Shown: positions 1-8,689, numbered from the stretch's first letter. The stretch: DNA of 64,000 bases from PALSA-129 sp963842505 (GCA_963842505.1 CAWJGZ010000002.1:434001-498000), one strand, 5' to 3'. Notes: generated by a model not told the origin, from the letters alone. Numbers and translations are program-made.

Positions 1-676
1 CCAGGATGTAGCGCTCGCCCTGCCGGCCGTGTTGGCACGCCAGCCAGTGCCCCTCAGCCGTGTCGCGGACATCCACCACGTTGAGCCCCGTATCGATAAA
101 CGCCGGCATGTCGCCGTTCAGGAAGTCCACCACGATCTTTCCGGTGGGCGTCGGCTTGACATCGTGATCGCCCACCGGCGCCGTGGGATTGACAATCACC
201 ACCGGCAATCCGCCGCGTGCGAACTCGAGCGCTACCTGTTCGGCCAGGAACTTCGAACGCTTATAATCACCCGCCATCTCTTCGAGAGACACCGGCAGGT
301 CCTCATTGCCAATGCCGCCCGCGGGGATACCGATGCAACCCACCGTGCTGGTGTAGACCACCCGCTCGACACCGGCCCGCCGGGAAGCTTCCAGCAGATT
401 GCGCGTGCCCTCGACGTTCGATCGGTATAGCTCGGCCGGCTCTTTGGCCCACAGCCGGTAGTCGGCGGCTACATGGAACACCAGGCCGCAGCCTGCAACC
501 GCGCGCTCGAGCGATGCGGGGTCGCGCAGATCGCCTTCGACGGCCTCGACATCCAACCCATCCACGCGGCTGCCCGCGCGCACCAGCGCCCGAACCGCAT
601 AACCATGCTCCCGCAGCACCCGGGCCACGTGCCATCCGATGAACCCGGAGGCGCCCGTCACCAGCGCGGGTTTCAT
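1..676 (-). CDS. hpnA: HpnA-like hopanoid-associated sugar epimerase (SDR), partial
   Basis: The first 225 codons of an extended short-chain dehydrogenase/epimerase; the 3' end lies beyond the left edge. The start ATG at 676 opens with a Rossmann glycine motif (TGASGFIG, residues about 8-15). The catalytic tyrosine-lysine pair is visible as YKRSK near residue 140. The position downstream of hpnH and shc on the same strand matches the hopanoid-associated epimerase HpnA. The protein presumably acts on nucleotide-sugar or hopanoid side-chain intermediates, but its exact substrate is unknown for the family. The gene is separated from hpnH by about 330 bp of repeats, so it may be transcribed apart from the tightly coupled upstream genes. 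Confidence 0.85.
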   Translation of the reverse strand, partial: MKPALVTGASGFIGWHVARVLREHGYAVRALVRAGSRVDGLDVEAVEGDLRDPASLERAVAGCGLVFHVAADYRLWAKEPAELYRSNVEGTRNLLEASRRAGVERVVYTSTVGCIGIPAGGIGNEDLPVSLEEMAGDYKRSKFLAEQVALEFARGGLPVVIVNPTAPVGDHDVKPTPTGKIVVDFLNGDMPAFIDTGLNVVDVRDTAEGHWLACQHGRQGERYIL

Positions 677-700
677 AACGCCAGCCCGCACTGCGAATCT

Positions 701-720
701 GGGCAAGCTAAAGCATGCCC
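701..720. repeat. REP-like palindrome, copy 1 (GGGCAAGCTAAAGCATGCCC)
   Basis: A 20-bp imperfect palindrome with 8-nt arms and one internal mismatch. The exact reverse complement recurs at 29240-29259, also intergenic. Its role is unknown; such elements often sit at operon ends. Confidence 0.7.
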
Positions 721-796
721 CACCAGGAAGGCAGGACGGCGCAATTGCATTACTCCTCCAATTCTTCGCAGCGCGCGACGATTCTTCCGCAACCCC

Positions 797-843
797 AGCC
801 CCGGAGGGGCGTCACAGAATAGCCCAGTGCGTGAGCACTGGGA
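797..843. repeat. Two-hairpin repeat module, copy 1
   Basis: AGCCCCGGAGGGGC is followed by an AGAATAGCCCAG spacer and the hairpin CAGTGC-GTGA-GCACTG. A second module at 900-946 has the same order with compensatory changes in the stem (CAGGGC/GCCCTG), so the stem is preserved rather than the sequence. Confidence 0.7.
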
Positions 844-899
844 AAGACGTGAGAGACCCACAGTAGCAGCGAAACCGCAGTCAAGAATGGTGTTCCCGA

Positions 900-946
900 A
901 GCCCGGAGGGCGAAAGAGAATAGCCCAGGGCGTGAGCCCTGGGACC
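900..946. repeat. Two-hairpin repeat module, copy 2
   Basis: Same layout as the 797-843 module: a GCCCGGAGGGC hairpin, then GAGAATAGCCCAG, then the CCCAGGGC-GTGA-GCCCTGGG stem. The stem bases differ from copy 1 at paired positions, so the pairing is retained. Confidence 0.7.
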
Positions 947-977
947 ACACAGCAAATTGGCGGGCAAGGTTGCCTGC

Positions 978-996
978 AGCCGCCTTTCAGGCGGCT
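978..996. repeat. Hairpin just downstream of hpnH
   Basis: AGCCGCC-TTTCA-GGCGGCT, a perfect 7-bp stem 9 bases past the hpnH stop. On the minus strand it could act as a weak terminator or RNA-stabilising hairpin, but there is no T-tract in that direction. Confidence 0.5.
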
Positions 997-1004
997 CTTT
1001 CGCG

Positions 1005-2111
1005 CTAGCGGAGCATCCATGACAACATCTTGAAGTTGTCGGTGAATTTCGCGTTGATCCCGAACGCCGCCGAAGGTTCGAAGCCGCAATGCATCATGCA
1101 GTGTTCGCAGCGTGGATCGTTTCCTGGGCCGTAGCTTTCCCAAGGCGTCTGCGTCATCAGGTCTTCGAAGGTCTTGTAGTGGCCGTCGGTGATCAGATAG
1201 CAGGGCCCCTTCCAACCCTTGATGTTATAAGTGGGGTTGCCCCACGCGGTGCATGGCAGTTCCCGCTCGCCCTTCAGGAACTCCATGTAGACGGGCGTTT
1301 GCCGTACATTGTATTTCCTGGCGACGCGGTCGAAATCTCTGAACTTTGCATGCACGTCGTCGCGCGTCATGAAGATTTCGCGGTCGTCCACGGCCGAATA
1401 TCCGTAAGCCGGCGAGATCTGGTGGCCGTCCACGTCGAACTGCTTCAGGTAGTCGAAAAGCTCTTCAATTTCCGCCATATCCGTCTCTTTGTAGACGGTG
1501 GTGTTGGTGCAAACCAGGAATCCCGCGGCCTTGGCGGCCTTGATGCCTTCAATGGCTTCGCGAAATACGCCCGCCCGTTCCACGGCGATGTCGTGGTTCT
1601 TTTCCATGCCGTCCAGGTGGACGTTGAAGTAGAAGCGCTTGTCCGGAGTGAACTCGTGCAGCCGCTTCTGGATGAACATGCCGTTGGTGCACAGAATGAT
1701 GTGACGGTTCCGCTCCAAAATTCCCGCCACCAGTGCCCCGATCTGCGGGTACATCAGCGGCTCGCCGCCGCAGATCGATACCATCGGCGCTCCGCATTCG
1801 TCCACCGCCGCCAGACATTCTTCCAGGGGAACGCGCTCACTAATGGTCGATTCGTATTCCCGGATGCGCCCGCACCCCGTGCACGTCAGATTGCAGGCGT
1901 GCAACGGCTCCAGCATCATCACGATGGGAAAGCGCCGGTCGATCATGGGATGGGGCTGGTGTTTCTCTCCGGTCTTGGGCGGCAGGATGCGGAAGGGATT
2001 GGATGAATCCGTCACGGGAGCCGCGTTCTTCTGCCACTCCGGCCGCGGCCGCCGCTTATTCTTGAAGATGTACCCGGCCATGCCGGCCACCATCGCAATC
2101 GGAAATTTCAT
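1005..2111 (-). CDS. hpnH: Hopanoid biosynthesis radical SAM protein HpnH
   Basis: A 368-aa radical SAM enzyme that adds the adenosyl group to diploptene/hopene to give adenosylhopane, the first step of extended hopanoid side-chain synthesis. The [4Fe-4S] motif C-x3-C-x2-C is present at residues 73, 77 and 80 (CNLTCTGC). The N-terminal MLEPLHACNLTCTGCGRI and the following GGEPLMYP block are typical of HpnH, as is the C-terminal cysteine cluster (CEHCMMHCGF). It starts 3 bp after the shc stop, so the two are cotranscribed with ispH. Confidence 0.95.
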   Translation of the reverse strand: MKFPIAMVAGMAGYIFKNKRRPRPEWQKNAAPVTDSSNPFRILPPKTGEKHQPHPMIDRRFPIVMMLEPLHACNLTCTGCGRIREYESTISERVPLEECLAAVDECGAPMVSICGGEPLMYPQIGALVAGILERNRHIILCTNGMFIQKRLHEFTPDKRFYFNVHLDGMEKNHDIAVERAGVFREAIEGIKAAKAAGFLVCTNTTVYKETDMAEIEELFDYLKQFDVDGHQISPAYGYSAVDDREIFMTRDDVHAKFRDFDRVARKYNVRQTPVYMEFLKGERELPCTAWGNPTYNIKGWKGPCYLITDGHYKTFEDLMTQTPWESYGPGNDPRCEHCMMHCGFEPSAAFGINAKFTDNFKMLSWMLR

Positions 2112-2114
2112 AGT

Positions 2115-4046
2115 TCAGCCATTCGAACGGTCCCTGGTCTTCACGAACGAAGTCAGCGCGAGGAGTGGAAAGTAATCTTTGTACAGATGATAGTCGAGAT
2201 AGAAAACTTTTGGGAAACCGGTGCCTGTGGCCAGCTCTTCGTCCCAGCTTCCATCGGCGCGCTGCGTTTCCAGCAGGTACTCGATGCCGTGCTGCACGCT
2301 TAAGCTGTTGTCGTCGCCACCGGCGATCAGCCCCATCAGCGCCCAGGCGGTCTGCGAAGGAGTGCTTTCGGCCGGAACGAACTGGCCACTATCGTAACTG
2401 GCGCAGCTCTCGCCCCAGCCGCCATCGGCATTCTGCACCGACCGGAGCCACTCGCCGGCCCGCAGCACGTAGGCTTCGCGATCGCTCTCGCCGGATGCTG
2501 CCAAGCCTCTCAAGGCAAAACACGTGCCGTAAATGTACGCCACACCCCAGCGTCCATACCAGCTTCCGTCGGGCCGCTGGTTGCGCACCAACCACTCCAC
2601 GCCGCGGCGCACCGCGCCGTGGTTGGGGTCGATACGATGGGCCGCCAGCGCTTCCAGCACCCGTCCCGTTATGTCCGGGCAAGTCGGATCGAGCATGGCG
2701 TTGTGATCCGCGAACGGGACCTTGTTCAGAAATTCCCAATTGTTGTCGGCGTCGAAGGCCGCCCAGCCGCCGTCGCTCGATTGCATCGCCAGCAGCCAAT
2801 CCAGCGCCCGTTTCTGGCAGGCCTGCTGCGCCGCCGCGTCCGACGCCTTCGCTTGGCTCAGCGCCAGCGTCACCATGGCGGTGTCGTCGATATCGGGATA
2901 GAATTCGTTGCTGTACTCGAATGCCCAGCCCGAAGGCTCGGTATTAGGACGCTTGACGGCCCAGTCGCCTTTGCGGCGAACCTCTTTGGCCAGCAGCCAA
3001 TCCGCCGCCCGCCGCAAGGCCGGGTGCCGCGGATCGGTCTGTCCCAGCGCGTACGCGCCAATTCCCGTATCCCAAACCGGCGAGAAGCACGGCTGGAAAA
3101 AGAACCGCTCGCCATCGTCCACTGTCAGGTTGTTGAACTGGCGCAGCGCTTCCACCCGCAACGGATCGTCGGGCGCATACCCCAATACATCCAGCGCCAT
3201 CACCGAGTACATCATCGGAGGATAGATGGCGCCCAACCCGTCGGAGTGGCGCAGCCGTTCGATCATCCACTCCTTGGCCTTCTCAATGGCCCTTTTCCGG
3301 ATGCTTTTCGGCCCGCGGCGTTCCCACCACTTCAGAATCCAGTCGGCCGTGAGGAAAATGTTGTGCCACGTCAGCCAGCGCCGGTCTTTTTGGAACGACC
3401 ACGCCGGGCTGGCTCCCGGCAGCCAGATCTCGTCCAGGTTCATCCCCTCCGGAATCGGCCGGCACGGGTTGGCGGCGTGCAGGATCGAGAGCGTCACCAC
3501 GATAGCCCGCGTCCAGGCAGACATCTGGTACAGAAAGTCGAACGGTAGCAGCACCACTTCCGGGGGAATGCTGGGGCAGTATTGCCGCGGATAGAGGTCA
3601 AAGAGGCTCAGGTTGACTTTGACGTAACTGTTGGCCGCCTGGATGCCTCCCAGGTCGAGGATGCGGTCGCGCAGCCGCTCCATGCATGCGTCATCCACCG
3701 CCATTCCGGCGAGTTTCAGCGCGAAATAAGCCTTGACGGAGGCGCTGACTTCTGACGGACCCTTGGGATAGATATTGAAGCCGCCATCCGGAAGTTGCCG
3801 GTCGAGGATGGCGCGCACCGCCTTGTCGATCAGCGGCCGTGTCGGAGGCTCCCACTGGCCGTCCTGCGGCGGATAGAGCCAAAGTTGGAACAGGATGTAG
3901 TCGGATTCGAGGGTGGTATCGGCGGTCAGTTCCGCGCACCAGTGGCCGTCCCGCTGCTGCAAGCCTCCCAGGTATTGGGCCGCGAGGCGCATCCCATGCT
4001 CGGCCGCAAACTCCAGCGTATTCCCGACTTGTACCGGTGCGCTCAT
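2115..4046 (-). CDS. shc: Squalene-hopene cyclase
   Basis: A 643-aa class II triterpene cyclase that converts squalene to hopene/hopanol at the membrane. The catalytic acid motif DxDDTA is at residues 385-390 (DIDDTA). Several QxxxGxW-type repeats are visible (for example QRDGHW near 31, QSSDGGW and QRPDGSW in the C-terminal half). The length is that of the bacterial family. Its ATG overlaps the ispH stop by 4 nt (ATGA), so translation is probably coupled to an enzyme of isoprenoid precursor supply. Confidence 0.97.
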   Translation of the reverse strand: MSAPVQVGNTLEFAAEHGMRLAAQYLGGLQQRDGHWCAELTADTTLESDYILFQLWLYPPQDGQWEPPTRPLIDKAVRAILDRQLPDGGFNIYPKGPSEVSASVKAYFALKLAGMAVDDACMERLRDRILDLGGIQAANSYVKVNLSLFDLYPRQYCPSIPPEVVLLPFDFLYQMSAWTRAIVVTLSILHAANPCRPIPEGMNLDEIWLPGASPAWSFQKDRRWLTWHNIFLTADWILKWWERRGPKSIRKRAIEKAKEWMIERLRHSDGLGAIYPPMMYSVMALDVLGYAPDDPLRVEALRQFNNLTVDDGERFFFQPCFSPVWDTGIGAYALGQTDPRHPALRRAADWLLAKEVRRKGDWAVKRPNTEPSGWAFEYSNEFYPDIDDTAMVTLALSQAKASDAAAQQACQKRALDWLLAMQSSDGGWAAFDADNNWEFLNKVPFADHNAMLDPTCPDITGRVLEALAAHRIDPNHGAVRRGVEWLVRNQRPDGSWYGRWGVAYIYGTCFALRGLAASGESDREAYVLRAGEWLRSVQNADGGWGESCASYDSGQFVPAESTPSQTAWALMGLIAGGDDNSLSVQHGIEYLLETQRADGSWDEELATGTGFPKVFYLDYHLYKDYFPLLALTSFVKTRDRSNG

Positions 4047-5014
4047 TGGATCGTTACCGTCAGTTCCGAAGGCAGCGAGAAGCGGACGTCTTCATCCACC
4101 AGCTCGATTTCCTCCAGTTGATGAAAGCCGCCCGCTTTCAGAAACTCGATCAGTTCCCGCACCAGGTGCTCGGGCGCCGAAGCCCCGGCGGTCACGGCCA
4201 CGTTCTTGACGCCATCCAGCCAGCCCGGATCGACGTCGGTGCGATCGTTGACCAGGTGGGATCGGACTCCAAAATTGTCGCCCACTTCCACCAGCCGTTT
4301 GGAATTCGAGCTGTTCTGTGAGCCCACCACCAGCAGCAACTCGACAGCCTGCGAAATCGCCTTCACGGCCATCTGGCGGTTCTCGGTGGCGTAGCAGATA
4401 TCCTGCGCCGGCGGCCCCTCGATGAACGGAAACCGCTCTTTCAGGCGGATGATGATCTCGCGCGTCTCATCCAAGCTGAGCGTGGTCTGCGTCAAATAGC
4501 GGACGCGTCGCGGATCGGGCAGCACTAGCCGGTCCACATCTTCCACCGTTTCCACCAGGTAGCTGCGCTCCGGCACTTCGCCCAGCGTGCCGATCACTTC
4601 GTCGTGATCCTTGTGCCCGATCAGCACGATGCTGTACCCGTCCCTCGCAAACCGCACGGCTTCCAGGTGCACCTTGGTAACCAGCGGGCAGGTGGCATCG
4701 ATCACATCGAGGCGCCGTTCCTTTGCCTCGCGCCGCACCGCGGGCGCCACACCGTGAGCGCTGAAAATGGCGCGCCCCCCCACCGGCACTTCGTTCAGCT
4801 CTTCCACGAAAATCGCCCCGGCGTTGCGCAGTTCGTCCACAACGTGCTTGTTGTGCACAATTTCCTTTCGTACATACACCGGCGGGCCATATAGATCCAG
4901 TGCGATCTTGACGACATCGATGGCTCTTACAACACCGGCGCAGAAACCTCTCGGCTTGAGCAAGAATATCTTCTTGTCCGCGCCGTGATTCGGTGCGAAA
5001 GGCTTTAGGGGCAT
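4043..5014 (-). CDS. ispH: 4-hydroxy-3-methylbut-2-enyl diphosphate reductase
   Basis: The last enzyme of the MEP pathway (IspH/LytB), an iron-sulfur reductase that makes IPP and DMAPP. The three conserved cluster cysteines are C25 (GFCAGV), C109 (DATCPLV) and C207 (QDICYATENRQ). At 323 aa it has normal length. It is the first gene of the ispH-shc-hpnH(-hpnA) unit. A TATAAT box on the minus strand at 5033-5038 is well placed for a promoter about 12 bases before the expected transcript start. Confidence 0.96.
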   Translation of the reverse strand: MPLKPFAPNHGADKKIFLLKPRGFCAGVVRAIDVVKIALDLYGPPVYVRKEIVHNKHVVDELRNAGAIFVEELNEVPVGGRAIFSAHGVAPAVRREAKERRLDVIDATCPLVTKVHLEAVRFARDGYSIVLIGHKDHDEVIGTLGEVPERSYLVETVEDVDRLVLPDPRRVRYLTQTTLSLDETREIIIRLKERFPFIEGPPAQDICYATENRQMAVKAISQAVELLLVVGSQNSSNSKRLVEVGDNFGVRSHLVNDRTDVDPGWLDGVKNVAVTAGASAPEHLVRELIEFLKAGGFHQLEEIELVDEDVRFSLPSELTVTIQ

Positions 5015-5032
5015 AGAGGACGCTGAGTGTTG

Positions 5033-5038
5033 ATTATA
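5033..5038 (-). promoter_or_regulatory. Probable -10 box of the ispH operon
   Basis: TATAAT on the minus strand, 18 bp before the ispH ATG. No good -35 box is visible at the right spacing, so this is a tentative call. Confidence 0.4.
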
Positions 5039-5140
5039 ACAGCAGAGTTAACTGCTTCGTATAGGTACATGCGGAAATATGGCAAGCACAAATCCGGCGA
5101 ATTCCGGCGCACCACCCACGGTTTGTGGCAAACTGTTCCC

Positions 5141-5626
5141 ATGCTTGAGTGGACCGAGGTACTATTTCTAGACGGTCTGAAGCTCCGATTGGTTGCAAGC
5201 GAGTCCGGGATCCGCGCCATCGAATTCACTCCGGCAAGACCGGTAGACGGTCACCAGCGGGACGGCAATCCGCTCCTCCAGGAAGCGGTATCCCAGTTGC
5301 ACGCTTATTTTGCAAGGGATTTGCGGCGATTCAAGCTCCCCCTGGACATGCACGGCACTGAATTCCAAAAGCGGGTATGGCGCGAGCTAGAGACAATCCC
5401 CTACGGAGAAACCCGGAGCTATGCCCAAATTGCGGCGGCCATTGGGACTCCCAACGCGGTGCGTGCCGTAGGGGCGGCCAACGGCTCCAACCCGGTAGCC
5501 ATTGTGGTCCCGTGCCACCGTGTGATCGGCTCGGGCGGGCGGTTGACGGGATACGGCGGCGGCCTGCCGTTGAAGAAACGCCTGCTGGAGTTGGAAGGCG
5601 CCTGGACTATGGCGCTGCGGCTGTGA
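5141..5626 (+). CDS. ogt: Methylated-DNA--protein-cysteine methyltransferase
   Basis: A 161-aa suicide repair protein that removes alkyl groups from O6-alkylguanine. The acceptor cysteine is C125 in the PCHRV motif, followed by GGLPLKKRLLELEG, as in Ogt/MGMT. An in-frame ORF extends upstream to 5027, but the ATG at 5141 fits the family's N terminus (MLEWTEVLFLDGLKLRLVA). Divergent from ispH. Confidence 0.9.
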   Translation: MLEWTEVLFLDGLKLRLVASESGIRAIEFTPARPVDGHQRDGNPLLQEAVSQLHAYFARDLRRFKLPLDMHGTEFQKRVWRELETIPYGETRSYAQIAAAIGTPNAVRAVGAANGSNPVAIVVPCHRVIGSGGRLTGYGGGLPLKKRLLELEGAWTMALRL

Positions 5627-5668
5627 GCAGTGAGACGCAAGTGCGGTAAACTGGCTTCAGAGGCCGCA

Positions 5669-5854
5669 ATGAACAGCGACGAGTATCAGGCACTGACGGA
5701 AGCCGGCGATAGGCCTGTCGTAGTGCATCCTGGGCCGCCTTCCATCGACCACCTCTTGCTGAATGTGGACCCCGCGCCCGACGACGAGACCGAGCGCTTT
5801 GTCGCCGCCATTTATGCGGACCGACGCGAGGCTACGGGGGACCCCGCCGCATAA
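5669..5854 (+). CDS. Small protein paired with a PIN toxin (candidate antitoxin)
   Basis: A 61-aa acidic protein with no family I recognise. The start ATG at 5669 is preceded by AGAGG with 5-nt spacing. Its TAA stop directly abuts the ATG of the PIN-domain gene, the usual arrangement of an antitoxin before its toxin. It shows no clear Phd, AbrB or ribbon-helix-helix signature. The stretch around residues 36-56 (DDETERFVAAIYADRREA) could be a toxin-binding helix. The antitoxin role is inferred from context only. Confidence 0.6.
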   Translation: MNSDEYQALTEAGDRPVVVHPGPPSIDHLLLNVDPAPDDETERFVAAIYADRREATGDPAA

Positions 5855-6250
5855 ATGGGTCAAATTGTCGTTGACACGGACGTAGCCTCCTACATCTTCA
5901 ACTGGCATTCATCGGCGCAGCGTTATGTGAACGTTCTGCGGGGATCGGACCTAGTCCTGTCTTTTATGTCGATTGCAGAGATGCGCATGGGTGCGATCTC
6001 GGCTGGGTGGGGTGTTCGGCGGCGCACCATGCTCGAACAGTTCATAAAAGGCTTTGGCGTAGTATATGCCGACGACGCCTTATGCACTGTCTGGGCGAGA
6101 CTTCGTGCCGGCGCTCGGGCGACTGGCCGATCACTCAGTCCGCAGGACGCCTGGATCGCGGCGACAGCCCTGGGACTCGACGCCCCTCTGGCCACGAACA
6201 ATCGGTCCGACTTTGAGCCCGTGCAAAACCTTCGGTTGCTCTTACCCTGA
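5855..6250 (+). CDS. vapC: VapC-like PIN-domain ribonuclease toxin
   Basis: A 131-aa PIN-domain protein. The four acidic residues of the active site are at expected positions: D7 (VVDTD), E42 (SIAEMRMG), D98 (SPQDAWIAATAL) and D119 (NNRSDF). PIN toxins cleave RNA, often tRNA or rRNA. It directly follows the small gene at 5669-5854 with no spacer, and its own stop lies 3 bp from the convergent epimerase stop. Confidence 0.88.
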   Translation: MGQIVVDTDVASYIFNWHSSAQRYVNVLRGSDLVLSFMSIAEMRMGAISAGWGVRRRTMLEQFIKGFGVVYADDALCTVWARLRAGARATGRSLSPQDAWIAATALGLDAPLATNNRSDFEPVQNLRLLLP

Positions 6251-6253
6251 CCG

Positions 6254-7252
6254 TTACACGCTCGCCGGCGACCCCGTCTTGGCCAGCGCCAGCAGCTTGT
6301 CGTCGAACTCGAAACCGGCCGTCCGCGGCTTGTGGTTGCGCATGTACCAGCGGTACGTTTCCTTTAAGCCGGTCTCAAACGGCGTCATCGGCACCTTCAG
6401 CATGCGCGTTACCTTACCGATGTTCTCGGTGATCGGCGGCACGTCGAAGTACTCGCCAAAATAGAACGGCTCCTCCATCGCATTCCCGCCGGCCTGCTGG
6501 ATGCTTTCCCGCGGCACGCGCGCCAAAGTCGGCTCCACGTTCTCCACCCGCGCCAGTTTCTCCACCAGTTCCACTTGCGTGACGGGCTTGGGATCGCCGA
6601 TGTTGAAGGCTTCGCCCACCGCCCGGGGTTCCTCCATGGCCCGCACCATCGCCGCCACCAGGTCGTTCACATAAACGAACTGCATCAGGCGGTGGCCGTC
6701 GCCGGGAATCACGATGGTGCGCCCGGCGCGCAGGCGGTCCCAGAAAAATTGCTCGCGATAGAACGGATTTCCCGGCCCATACACAAAGGGCGGCCGGAAG
6801 GTCACCAGCGGCAGACCGGTCTGGGCGTGCATGCGGAACAGCAGTCGCTCCGTGGTGGCCTTGTGGCGGATATAAGGGATGGGGTGGTAATCGGGCGCCA
6901 GCGGATCGCTTTCCTTGTGGTTCAAGCCGTCGCCATAAGCGCTCACGCTGGAAATGAAGATATACCGGCTCAGGCGGTCTCCCAGAGGCCGCACGGTGGC
7001 CTCCACTTGCTCGGCCGTGGTACCCCGCTCCCAATCGTAAACGTTGTCGAAGACCACGTCGAAGCGGCGAGTGGAAAGGACTTCGCGCATGGCGTCCGCA
7101 TCGTTGCGGTCCGCCATGATGTTGTCCACCCGCCGCCCGAAATCATGTTTGGCCTTGCGGTGCAGCACCGCGACTTCGTGCTCCCCCTTCATCAACTCTT
7201 CCACCAGCGCCCGCCCGATGAAAAGGGTTCCCCCAATGACCAGTACCTTCAT
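6254..7252 (-). CDS. NAD-dependent epimerase/dehydratase family protein
   Basis: A 332-aa extended SDR with the N-terminal nucleotide-binding motif GGTLFIG (residues 8-14). Catalytic region: S in FISSVSAYG, and a YxxxK-like site (YIRHKATTE) downstream. The substrate is not evident. It resembles bacterial NDP-sugar epimerase-like proteins and is not part of an obvious operon; the inositol phosphate synthase gene lies upstream on the same strand after a 75-bp gap. Confidence 0.85.
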   Translation of the reverse strand: MKVLVIGGTLFIGRALVEELMKGEHEVAVLHRKAKHDFGRRVDNIMADRNDADAMREVLSTRRFDVVFDNVYDWERGTTAEQVEATVRPLGDRLSRYIFISSVSAYGDGLNHKESDPLAPDYHPIPYIRHKATTERLLFRMHAQTGLPLVTFRPPFVYGPGNPFYREQFFWDRLRAGRTIVIPGDGHRLMQFVYVNDLVAAMVRAMEEPRAVGEAFNIGDPKPVTQVELVEKLARVENVEPTLARVPRESIQQAGGNAMEEPFYFGEYFDVPPITENIGKVTRMLKVPMTPFETGLKETYRWYMRNHKPRTAGFEFDDKLLALAKTGSPASV

Positions 7253-7327
7253 ATGCTCCTAAGACAATATGACGCGGCAGCGCCGAAGTCTAGCCCTTTT
7301 CGCTTCCCGCTTCGCGGATCTTACAAT

Positions 7328-8647
7328 TTAGTCGTAATATTCCAGGCCCAGATGCGTGATCAGGTCTTCGCCCCGCATCCAGCGCAATGTGTTCTTGAGT
7401 TTCATGAGCTGGATGAATATATCGTGCTCCGGATACAGCTCTGGAGCGTGCATGGGCGCCTTGAAATAGAACGACAGCCATTCCTGGATGCCGCGCATGC
7501 CGGCCCGTTGCGCCAGGTCCATGAACAGAACGATGTCCAGAACCAGCGGCGCGGCCAAAATGGAATCGCGACACAGAAAGTTGATCTTGATCTGCATCGG
7601 GTAGCCCAGCCACCCGAAAATGTCGATGTTGTCCCAACCTTCCTTGGCGTCGCCGCGCGGCGGATAATACTCGATGCGCACCTTGTGGTAGAAATCGCGG
7701 TACAGGTCCGGATAGAGTTTGCCCTGCAGGATGTATTCGAGCGCGGACGACTTGCTGACTTCCTTCGATCGGAACGATCCCGGCTCGTCCAGCACTTCGC
7801 CATCCCGGTTGCCCAGGATATTGGTGGAGAACCAGCCATGCAGTCCCAGCAGGCGCGATTTCAGACCCGGCGCGATCAGCGTCTTCATGAACGTCTGGCC
7901 GCTCTTGTAGTCCTTCCCGGCCACCGGCAGGTTCATCTGTCGCGCCAGTTCCAGCAGCGCCGGCGTGTCGGTAGTCAGATGCGGCGCGCCGTTGGCGTAT
8001 GGCACGCCCGATTTCAGCGCCGCGTAAGCATAAATCTGGCTCGGCGAAATCTCCGGATCGTTCTTCTGCAGGCCGCACTCGAAATCTTTCAAGGTGGCGT
8101 GCACCGCGGCCGGCTCGTGATACACTTCCGTCGATCCGCACCAGATCATGATCAGCCGCGAAACCCCGGTGCGCTGTTTGAACTGCCGGATATCGTCCAT
8201 CACGCGCTCGGCGTAGTCCATCTTGGAACCGCCGCTCATCACGTTCGGCCCGTTCAGCCGCTTCACGAATTTCTGGTCGAACACCGCCCGCATCGGCTTG
8301 ACCGCCGAAAGCTGTGTTTTGAGTTTCTCCAGCAGCGTCATTTCCAGCACGCCCGCCTTGACCGCCGCTTCATACGCGTTATCGTCAAAAATGTCCCAGC
8401 AGCCTACTTCGATATCTTCCAAACCGGCCAAGGGCACAAAATCCTTGATGGCCGGGCTGCGTCCCTCGGTCCGTTTCCCCAGGCGAACAGTTCCCAACTG
8501 GGTCAGCGACCCGATCGGCTTACCAAGTCCTCGCTTAATTGCTTCCAGGCCCGCGATGAACGTCGTCGTCACCGCGCCCATCCCGGGTATGAGGACACCC
8601 AGCTTGCCCTCCGCGGGCGCAATTTGGACGTTGTCTTGATTCGGCAA
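7328..8647 (-). CDS. ino1: Inositol-3-phosphate synthase
   Basis: A 439-aa NAD-dependent myo-inositol-1-phosphate synthase that converts glucose 6-phosphate to inositol phosphate. Family blocks include GAVTTTFIAGLEA near the N terminus and NIDIFGWLGYP/MQIKINFLCRDSILAAPLV in the catalytic region. I place the start at TTG 8647: AAAGGAG lies 8 nt upstream of it, and the longer ORF to 8743 has no family-like N terminus. The gene could feed phosphatidylinositol or inositol-sugar synthesis. Divergent from the LytTR regulator, only 42 bp away. Confidence 0.92.
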   Translation of the reverse strand: MPNQDNVQIAPAEGKLGVLIPGMGAVTTTFIAGLEAIKRGLGKPIGSLTQLGTVRLGKRTEGRSPAIKDFVPLAGLEDIEVGCWDIFDDNAYEAAVKAGVLEMTLLEKLKTQLSAVKPMRAVFDQKFVKRLNGPNVMSGGSKMDYAERVMDDIRQFKQRTGVSRLIMIWCGSTEVYHEPAAVHATLKDFECGLQKNDPEISPSQIYAYAALKSGVPYANGAPHLTTDTPALLELARQMNLPVAGKDYKSGQTFMKTLIAPGLKSRLLGLHGWFSTNILGNRDGEVLDEPGSFRSKEVSKSSALEYILQGKLYPDLYRDFYHKVRIEYYPPRGDAKEGWDNIDIFGWLGYPMQIKINFLCRDSILAAPLVLDIVLFMDLAQRAGMRGIQEWLSFYFKAPMHAPELYPEHDIFIQLMKLKNTLRWMRGEDLITHLGLEYYD

Positions 8648-8689
8648 TATACGGTCTCCTTTTGATCGAAATGCTATAATACCAACTCC

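Larger units (their letters stand above)
677..1004. other. Repeat-rich spacer between hpnA and hpnH
   Basis: No convincing gene is seen in this 330-bp stretch. It is built almost entirely from short palindromes: GGGCAAGCTAAAGCATGCCC at 701-720, two related modules at 797-843 and 900-946 that each end in an AGCCCAG-N-GTGAGC hairpin, and the AGCCGCC/GGCGGCT hairpin at 978-996. The ORFs that cross it have no recognisable protein features. Confidence 0.7.

Noticed and set aside
797..946. Two similar modules as a possible CRISPR array
   Set aside because: Only two units, each with internal hairpins and no equal-length spacers; repeat units are not identical. No cas genes.
6575..8665. A 696-codon open frame on the plus strand
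   Set aside because: It runs antisense across the epimerase and inositol phosphate synthase genes, which have clear homology. Long antisense frames are usual in GC-rich DNA.
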